NCBI GenBank assembly: GCA_003222055.1
Contig: QHUT01000062.1
Location: forward strand, 1-64,000
DNA: 64,000 bases
DNA from: Gemmatimonadota bacterium
Lineage (GTDB): Bacteria; Gemmatimonadota; Gemmatimonadetes; Gemmatimonadales; GWC2-71-9
Reading direction: 5' to 3'
In this document: one piece after another, positions 58,537 to 64,000 of the stretch
Position numbering within the stretch: the stretch's first letter is position 1
How the letters are laid out: every line of letters starts with the position of its first letter
The notes under the pieces: generated by a model
The model's database searches: none
What the model was told of the DNA's origin: nothing
The model's input: the letters and a program-made list of their open reading frames with translations, nothing else
Translations under genes and position numbers: made by a program

Positions 58537-59648
58537 GCGCGCCCCTTGTCCCCCATACCCGCCCCCCTCACCACCAACTCGGTGGCGATCCGCTCGGCGA
58601 TCTCGGAGAGGGGAAACACCGCCTCCACGCCACCGATCTGCACCGCCGCGGTCGGCATGCCGGCGATCACCGCCGAGCCGCGGTCCTGAGCCATCCCCCC
58701 GCCCCCCGCCGCGCGGATCGCGCGCACGCCCTCGGCGCCGTCGCGGCCCATGCCCGTGAGCACGACGCCGATGCTCCGGGATCCGAACAGCTGCGCGACC
58801 GAGCGGAACAGCGGGTCGGCGGCCGGGCGCACGCCCCACACGGGCGGCTCCTGGTCGAGCGCGATCACGGGACCTTCGGCGCCGGGGACCACTCGCATAT
58901 GATAATCGCCCGGGGCCACGTACGCCGTGTCCGCGACCACGGGGGCCCCGTCGTCGGCCTCGACCACGCGCAGCGCGGAGAGCGAGTCGAGCCGCTCGGC
59001 GAGCGAGCGCGTGAACCGGGGCGGCATGTGCTGCACGACGAGCACCGCGGCCGCGCGGCCGGTGGGGAGCCGCGGGATCACTTCCGCGAGGGCGCGCGGC
59101 CCGCCGGTGGACGCCGCGATCGCGACCGCGAGGCGCGCCCGGGGCCGCAGGCCCTTCTCGGGAGCGCGCCGCACCGGCGCGGGCGGCCGGGCCATGACCG
59201 AGACGTGCGACACGTCGGCGGCCAGCGCCCGGCGCACGGCGCCGCGCAGCTCGGGGGCCATGCGCTCGAGCGCGGCGCGGTTCGCCTCATCCGGCTTCGC
59301 GACGATCTCCACGGCACCGAGCTCCAGGGCGCGGATCGCCGCGCCGGTGCCGGGCCCCGCGTGCGCGCTCACGACCACGATCGGGCGGGGCGCTTCCGAC
59401 ATGATGTAGCCGATGGCGCCCAGTCCGTCGAGCTCCGGCATCTCGAGGTCCATCGTGACGACGTCGGGATCGAGCTGATGCACCTTGCGCACCGCGTCGA
59501 AGCCGTCGCGCGCGGTGCCCACGACGCGGAACTCCCCCGCCCCCGCGATGCCCTCGGCCGCGCCCAGCACGTCGCTCAACACGCGCCGCATCAGAGCGCT
59601 GTCGTCCACGACGAGGACGCCGGGACGACGGTCAGATGACGATGGCAT
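58533..59648 (-). CDS. cheB: CheB protein-glutamate methylesterase/deamidase
   Basis: 371 residues. Receiver domain with the phospho-Asp in [16 protein letters not shown] and the acidic pair in [11 protein letters not shown]. The C-terminal esterase has the catalytic Ser in [11 protein letters not shown], His in [11 protein letters not shown] and Asp in [13 protein letters not shown]. Removes methyl groups from, and deamidates, chemoreceptors. It overlaps cheD by 17 nt. Confidence 0.95.
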   Translation of the reverse strand: MPSSSDRRPGVLVVDDSALMRRVLSDVLGAAEGIAGAGEFRVVGTARDGFDAVRKVHQLDPDVVTMDLEMPELDGLGAIGYIMSEAPRPIVVVSAHAGPGTGAAIRALELGAVEIVAKPDEANRAALERMAPELRGAVRRALAADVSHVSVMARPPAPVRRAPEKGLRPRARLAVAIAASTGGPRALAEVIPRLPTGRAAAVLVVQHMPPRFTRSLAERLDSLSALRVVEADDGAPVVADTAYVAPGDYHMRVVPGAEGPVIALDQEPPVWGVRPAADPLFRSVAQLFGSRSIGVVLTGMGRDGAEGVRAIRAAGGGGMAQDRGSAVIAGMPTAAVQIGGVEAVFPLSEIAERIATELVVRGAGMGDKGRA

Positions 59649-60132
59649 CCGCGCCGACCGACCGGACTTCGACCCGTCCGTCCGCCACGTGGAACCGCAC
59701 CGAGCGACCGGCGCCCCCGCCCACCGCCTCGGCCGTCACCGGGATTCCGGCGCGACGCAGCACGTCGCGGGCGGCCGCGATGTTGCGCTCCCCCATCTGC
59801 ACGGAGCCCGGCGTCATCAGCTGCGCGAACATGCTGGCGCCGCCCGCGAGCTTGGCGACGAGGTGCCGGGGGTCGGCGCCGAGCGTCGCGAGCCGCTGCA
59901 CCAGCAACGGCACCGCGGTCTCGGGAAACTTGGCGGGATTGGTGGCGTCGCGGGCCAGGCTCTTGGAGGGCAGCAGGATGTGCGCCATCGCGCCGGCGCA
60001 GGCGTGGGGATCGTGCAGCATGATCGCGACGCACGACCCGAGCCCCAGCGTGACGAGCACCGCGTCCGTCCGGCCGGCGGCCCAGTCGGCCACCTTGACG
60101 ATCGTTTCGTTCGGCGCCGGCGCTCCCGTCAC
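59632..60132 (-). CDS. cheD: CheD chemoreceptor glutamine deamidase
   Basis: 166 residues. Catalytic Cys and surroundings in [15 protein letters not shown], His in GAMAHILLP, and the conserved KLAGGASMF and [18 protein letters not shown]. Deamidates receptor Gln residues. GTG 60132 overlaps the cheR stop (GTGA). Confidence 0.95.
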   Translation of the reverse strand: MTGAPAPNETIVKVADWAAGRTDAVLVTLGLGSCVAIMLHDPHACAGAMAHILLPSKSLARDATNPAKFPETAVPLLVQRLATLGADPRHLVAKLAGGASMFAQLMTPGSVQMGERNIAAARDVLRRAGIPVTAEAVGGGAGRSVRFHVADGRVEVRSVGADAIVI

Positions 60133-60947
60133 GGCCCCGCCAGCCGATAGATCCGCTCGCGCGGCTCTTCGAGCACCAGGCGCTCGCGCGCCGGGCCGAA
60201 CAGGGTCTCGACCTTGCCGAGCAGCAGCACGCCCCCGGGCGCGAGGGCGTCGGCGAACAGCGTGAACAGGCGCTCCTGCATCGCGCGGTCGAAGTAGATC
60301 ACCACGTTGCGGCAGACGACCAGATCGTAGGGCGGCGCGGGCGGCGGCTGGCTCGTGAGGTCGTGCTTCGCGACGTGCACGATGCGCCGCAGTTCGGGTG
60401 CCGGCTGCCGCGGTGGCGCCGTGAAATAGCGGGCCACGAGCTCGGGAGGCGTTTCGCTGAACGCCGCGTCGGGATACTGCGCAGCGCGGGTGCGCTCGAG
60501 GCTGGCGCGATCGATGTCCGTCGCGTCGACCCGGGCGCGGGCGAGCAGCTGCTCCTGGCCCAGGCGGCGCGCCGCCTCGGCCAGCGCCACGGCCACGGTG
60601 TACGGCTCCTCTCCCGACGCGCATCCGGCCGACCAGACGCGCACCTCGCCCCGGCGTGCGACCCACAGCTTGTCGAGCCGTGGCGCGAGGGCGCGCCACG
60701 TTTCCACGTTGCGAAAGAACTTCGTGACGTTGATGGTGAGCGCGTCGAGCAGCAGGTCGTACTCGTGCTGGTCCTGATCGAGCACCCGGCTGTAGTCGTC
60801 GAACGTGTGGACGCCGCGCGCGCGCATCCGGACCGCGATGCGGCGGCGCAGGCAGCGATCCTTGTAGCTGTCGCACACGAGGCCCCGCGCCCGCGTGATC
60901 TTCTGGGTCAGCGCCCGGAACGCCCGCTCGTCCTGCCCCGCCGTCAC
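60129..60947 (-). CDS. cheR: CheR chemoreceptor methyltransferase
   Basis: 272 residues. N-terminal CheR_N helices (YKDRCLRRRIAVRMRARGVHTFDDY) and the SAM-binding domain with VWSAGCASGEEPYTVA, DATDIDRASLERT and LVVCRNVVIYFDRAMQERLF. Methylates receptor Glu residues. GTG 60947 overlaps the stop of the DUF4388-TPR gene. Confidence 0.95.
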   Translation of the reverse strand: MTAGQDERAFRALTQKITRARGLVCDSYKDRCLRRRIAVRMRARGVHTFDDYSRVLDQDQHEYDLLLDALTINVTKFFRNVETWRALAPRLDKLWVARRGEVRVWSAGCASGEEPYTVAVALAEAARRLGQEQLLARARVDATDIDRASLERTRAAQYPDAAFSETPPELVARYFTAPPRQPAPELRRIVHVAKHDLTSQPPPAPPYDLVVCRNVVIYFDRAMQERLFTLFADALAPGGVLLLGKVETLFGPARERLVLEEPRERIYRLAGP

Positions 60948-62560
60948 GACAACGCGCTCAACGTGTCCAGATTCGCCTTGACGAGCTCGTGTTTCGGGTT
61001 GATCTCGAGCGCCTGGCGCCACAGCTGGGCCGCGAGCTCACGGTCGTTCCGCTTGTAGGCGATGTTGCCGAGCTTGAAGTACACGTCGTCGCCCAGATCG
61101 GGCGCCAGCTCCACCGCGCGCCGGTAGGCGTCCCAGGCCTCGTCGTAGCGCGACGCGCGATACGCCAGGTCGCCGAGGTTCTTGGACAGCTGGGGGAGCG
61201 AGGGCTCGTTCTTGCGTGCCGCGCGCACTACGTCCTCCGCCCCCGCCAGGTCGCCCGCGAGCTCCTTCAGCACTGCCAGGTTGTTCTGGAGCGCGGCGTG
61301 CGACGGGAACGCCTCCGCCCCCTCCTCGGCCAGCTCCTCGGCGAGCTCGAACTCCCCCGCCCCCGCGGCACTGAGCGTGCGCGCCCAGAACCAGGCCGGC
61401 GGCGGCACTTTGCCGAACAGCTCCCGCGCCCGATCCAGGCGGCCGGCAGCGCCCGCATAGTCGCCCCGCTTCAGCGCCACGACTCCCCACCCCAGATACA
61501 CTTTGGCATCGGTCCGCGCGCGCGTAGCCGCTTCGCCATAGGCGGCCTCGGCTTCGTCGAGCCGGCCCAGCTGCTCGTAGGCGAACCCCAGGTTGTGGAA
61601 CACCGCCGGCCGGCTGCCGCCTTTCTCCGCCGCCAGCCGCAGGGCATCCATCGCCTCGCGCCACCGCGCCTGCTTCAGGGCCACGAGGCCGATGTAGAAA
61701 TGGGCGTTCGCCTCCCCCGCGCGCAGCTCGGCGACGCGGCGGAATTCGCGCGTCGCCTCGTCCAGCATCCCGGTCTTGTAGAAGGCGACCCCGAGATTGC
61801 GGTGCTCTTCCACCCGCGCGTCGGTGATCTGCGCATCCGCGGCCGACGCGGTGCGGCCCGCGCGGTGCACGAACCCCGCGGTGATCAGCCCGTACAGCGC
61901 CTTCCCGATCTCGAACTCCCCCAGCCCCGAGTCTTCGATCACGTGATGCACGTCGCGCGACCCGTCGAGCAGCGGGAGGGCGCGCTGCTGCGTGTCGGTC
62001 AGCTTCGCCTCGCTGATGGCGAGCCGGTCCTTGTCCACGACGAAGATCAGATCGAACCCAGGGATCTTCTTCTCGATCAGGCTCCACTCATCGACGCGGC
62101 GCGCTCCCTCGAGCAGCAGCGACTCGGGGTTGATCGAGACGAGAAAGTCCTGACGCTCGGGGCGCACGTCCGCCTCGAAGTTGAACGTCCCTTGCGTCCA
62201 CGTGAACAGGTAGTAGACCGACTCCTCGATCTGCACGCGCATGTAGCGCTCGAGATCGGCCTGCGTGATGACCGCCATGCCGACCAGGACCTCTCCGAGC
62301 TTCTTGCCGTGCTCCTTGGTCTGGCGGTGCACGGCGGTGTCGAGCTGCGCCTGCGTGATCTTGGCGTGCTTGACCAGGATGTCGCCCAGCCGATCGCGCC
62401 GGTTGACGATCGACGCGTAGCAGATGCGGCCCTTGTCGAAGTAGATGTAGCCGAAGTTCGAGCGGTCGGCGATGGAGAGACACCCCGTCTTCTGCCCGAG
62501 CGCGAGCAGCTGGAGCACGTCGGGGAGCGACGCTTCCTTGAGCGATCCCTTGATGGCCAT
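60944..62560 (-). CDS. PatA-like DUF4388 protein with TPR repeats
   Basis: 538 residues. An N-terminal DUF4388/PATAN-type domain (MAIKGSLKEASLPDVLQLLA, then GYIYFDKGRICYASIVNRRDRLGDIL) is followed by a winged-helix-like part (LDTAVHRQTKEHGKKLGEVLV) and about eight TPR units (NLGVAFYKTGMLDEATREF and so on). DUF4388 proteins are signalling adaptors of gliding and chemosensory systems. The ATG shares a base with the DnaA-like stop (TGATG). Confidence 0.85.
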   Translation of the reverse strand: MAIKGSLKEASLPDVLQLLALGQKTGCLSIADRSNFGYIYFDKGRICYASIVNRRDRLGDILVKHAKITQAQLDTAVHRQTKEHGKKLGEVLVGMAVITQADLERYMRVQIEESVYYLFTWTQGTFNFEADVRPERQDFLVSINPESLLLEGARRVDEWSLIEKKIPGFDLIFVVDKDRLAISEAKLTDTQQRALPLLDGSRDVHHVIEDSGLGEFEIGKALYGLITAGFVHRAGRTASAADAQITDARVEEHRNLGVAFYKTGMLDEATREFRRVAELRAGEANAHFYIGLVALKQARWREAMDALRLAAEKGGSRPAVFHNLGFAYEQLGRLDEAEAAYGEAATRARTDAKVYLGWGVVALKRGDYAGAAGRLDRARELFGKVPPPAWFWARTLSAAGAGEFELAEELAEEGAEAFPSHAALQNNLAVLKELAGDLAGAEDVVRAARKNEPSLPQLSKNLGDLAYRASRYDEAWDAYRRAVELAPDLGDDVYFKLGNIAYKRNDRELAAQLWRQALEINPKHELVKANLDTLSALS

Positions 62561-64000
62561 CAGCGGAACTCCTCGATCACGCGGTCGGCGACGTCGCTCC
62601 AGTCCCACACCATCTTCTCGCGGCTCTTGATGCCGCCCAGGCTCGAGACGACGATGCCGGACGTCCGGAAGCCGGCGGAGCGTCGGCTGTCGCGCGGCGC
62701 CTGGCCCTCGAGCACCTCGCGCGCCAGTCCCGCCGTGAGCGGACCGTCCTGGGCGGCCGCCGCGCCGACGACGCGCTGCAGCTCGCCCACGAGGCCGCGC
62801 ACCGAGTCCGCCGGGCGGTCGGCGAGGTAGTCCACGAGCGCCGGATCGGGGCTGGCGCCGTGCTGACCCAGCATCCGCTCGAGCACGGCCCGCTTCACCT
62901 CACGGTCGGGCTCCTTGAGCTCCGCGACCAGCCCGCCGGCGAGCCGCGACGCGATGCGCTCTTCCAGGCCAGGCAGCGTGTGCGGCTGAGCCGGCGCCGT
63001 GAAGACGAGCTGCCGCTCCTTGTCCTGGAGCAGGTTGAACAGGTTGAACAGCTCCTCCTGCGTGCGCTCCTTGCCCGCGATGAGATGGATGTCGTCGAGC
63101 AGCAGCGCGGTCGCGCGCCGGTAGCGCGCGCGCCACCAGTCCACACGGTCGCCGTCGATCGCCGCGATCAGCTCATCCACGAACGCCTGCGTCGACAGGC
63201 ACGCCACCACCGCCCGCTTGCCGCGGGCGAGCTCGAGACCGATCGCGTTGAGGAGGTGCGTCTTCCCGAGGCCGCTCTTGCCCACCAGCACGAGCGGATT
63301 GTACTTCTTGCCGGGCTGCTTCAGCACGGCGCGCGCGGCGCTTACCGCGACCTCGTTGGACGGACCCACCGCGTACGCCCCGAGTGGGAACGCCGCCGAT
63401 GGGCCCGGGGGCGGCGCGGCGCCGTCGCGCACTTTGGCCGCCACCTCCTCCGCCTCGCCCAGCCGCTCCGGGTCGCGAAACACGCTCTGCCCTGCGGCCT
63501 GGGGGTCGAGCTCGGCCACTTCGGCCTCGAGCTCCTTGAGCCGCTCCACGTCCTGCGTGAACGCCGTGATCACCTCGTCTACGGCGGCGGGCGTGTCCCG
63601 CTCCAGCAGCGCTTCGAGCCGCCGGGTGCGATACCCTTCGCCCTCCCAGCGCAGCACCGCTTCACCGACCCGCGCCCGCCACGCTTCGACCGCCTTCCCC
63701 ACGGTGACGGTCACGTCGGCGAGGAAGTCGCCGAACTCGTCGCCCGACCGGGGCGCGGGGGCCGCGCCTTCCCGCGCTGCCCCCTTGCCGCCGTCGCCGG
63801 GCGCGGCCTCGGCCCCGATGCCGAGCAGCTGTTTCGCCGTCGCCGCGTTGATGGACCGGTCGTTCACCGCCTGGAACGCCACCAGCCGGTTGAGCGCGCC
63901 CATCAGCTCGCGCACGTTGCCGGACTCCGCGTCCGCGACCGTCTCGAGCACGCCCGGCTCGAACTTGGCCCCGCGCTCCTCGGCCTTGCGGCGCAGGATC
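62560..64000 (-). CDS. DnaA-like AAA+ ATPase with two AAA+ parts, 5' end missing
   Basis: The frame is open to the right edge, so the gene is partial. First visible part: the lid of a DnaA-type AAA+ domain (VLETVADAESGNVRELMGALNRLVAFQ). A helical linker of about 190 residues follows, then a second DnaA-like AAA+ module: Walker A LVGKSGLGKTHLLNAIG, Walker B TALLLDDIHLIAGKERTQEE, and a lid (VDYLADRPADSVRGLVGELQ). No C-terminal DnaA DNA-binding helix-turn-helix is seen; the end is WDWSDVADRVIEEFR. It is not the replication initiator. It is coupled to the PatA-like and che genes. Confidence 0.8.
   Translation of the reverse strand, partial: ILRRKAEERGAKFEPGVLETVADAESGNVRELMGALNRLVAFQAVNDRSINAATAKQLLGIGAEAAPGDGGKGAAREGAAPAPRSGDEFGDFLADVTVTVGKAVEAWRARVGEAVLRWEGEGYRTRRLEALLERDTPAAVDEVITAFTQDVERLKELEAEVAELDPQAAGQSVFRDPERLGEAEEVAAKVRDGAAPPPGPSAAFPLGAYAVGPSNEVAVSAARAVLKQPGKKYNPLVLVGKSGLGKTHLLNAIGLELARGKRAVVACLSTQAFVDELIAAIDGDRVDWWRARYRRATALLLDDIHLIAGKERTQEELFNLFNLLQDKERQLVFTAPAQPHTLPGLEERIASRLAGGLVAELKEPDREVKRAVLERMLGQHGASPDPALVDYLADRPADSVRGLVGELQRVVGAAAAQDGPLTAGLAREVLEGQAPRDSRRSAGFRTSGIVVSSLGGIKSREKMVWDWSDVADRVIEEFR

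Noticed and set aside
62560-64000. Calling the right-edge gene dnaA (replication initiator, possible origin)
   Set aside because: It lacks the DnaA DNA-binding domain, has a second AAA+ part, and no dnaN, DnaA-box cluster or AT-rich region is present.

Overview
The window is high-GC DNA from a diderm bacterium, most like an uncultured Gemmatimonadota. That placement is inferred from gene content and style, not from a marker search. Supporting signs are a DAP-type MurE (DNPR motif), many lipoproteins and Tat/Sec signal peptides, a DUF3098-like small membrane protein, LVIVD/DUF305 secreted proteins and PatA-like (DUF4388) regulators. Nearly all genes lie on the minus strand. Start/stop overlaps of the GTGA, ATGA or TTGA type are the rule.

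Layout by region. 0-12.5 kb: single genes and small sets (FmdB fragment, methyltransferase, DUF2127 and YjdF-like membrane proteins, 1-Cys peroxiredoxin, TMEM175-type channel, DUF305 and LVIVD lipoproteins, GH130-like enzyme, Tat-exported Gfo/Idh oxidoreductase, cupin, DinB). 12.6-25.3 kb: one tightly overlapping 11-gene series reading leftwards from alr (alr-deoB-cdd-lipoprotein-outer-membrane protein-mtaB-miaB-comFB-comEC-fbp-mutase). 25.4-30.1 kb: mazG, a PhoB/PhoR-like two-component system and a DoxX-like/histidine-phosphatase fusion. 30.1-53.8 kb: asnS, recG, ftsY, a VWA-like protein, hisA, an M23 peptidase and the division and cell-wall (dcw) cluster rsmH-ftsL-ftsI-murE-murF-mraY-murD-ftsW-murG-murC-ftsQ-ftsA-ftsZ. 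53.8-56.8 kb: tRNA-Asp, tRNA-Val, a TPR protein and a peptidase-like membrane protein. 56.8-64 kb: a chemosensory cluster (TPR, cheW, cheW, cheB, cheD, cheR, a DUF4388-TPR protein) and a DnaA-like gene running off the window.

Unusual points. (1) The dcw ftsI is frameshifted and has lost the segment that should carry the catalytic Ser-x-x-Lys. (2) Heptanucleotide tandem repeats occur between genes, as paired inverted arrays, and inside at least six genes where they add basic/glycine peptides in variable loops. (3) Several promoters (TTGNNN - 16 to 18 bp - TANNNT or CAGCTT) sit only 5-13 nt before start codons that lack a ribosome-binding site, which suggests leaderless transcripts. One subset is nearly identical: TTGCGY-N18-CAGCTT. 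(4) Several genes, including rsmH, have no canonical start codon in front of the conserved domain.

No rRNA, CRISPR array, phage or transposase gene was seen. All function calls rest on motifs and family knowledge; no database search was run.
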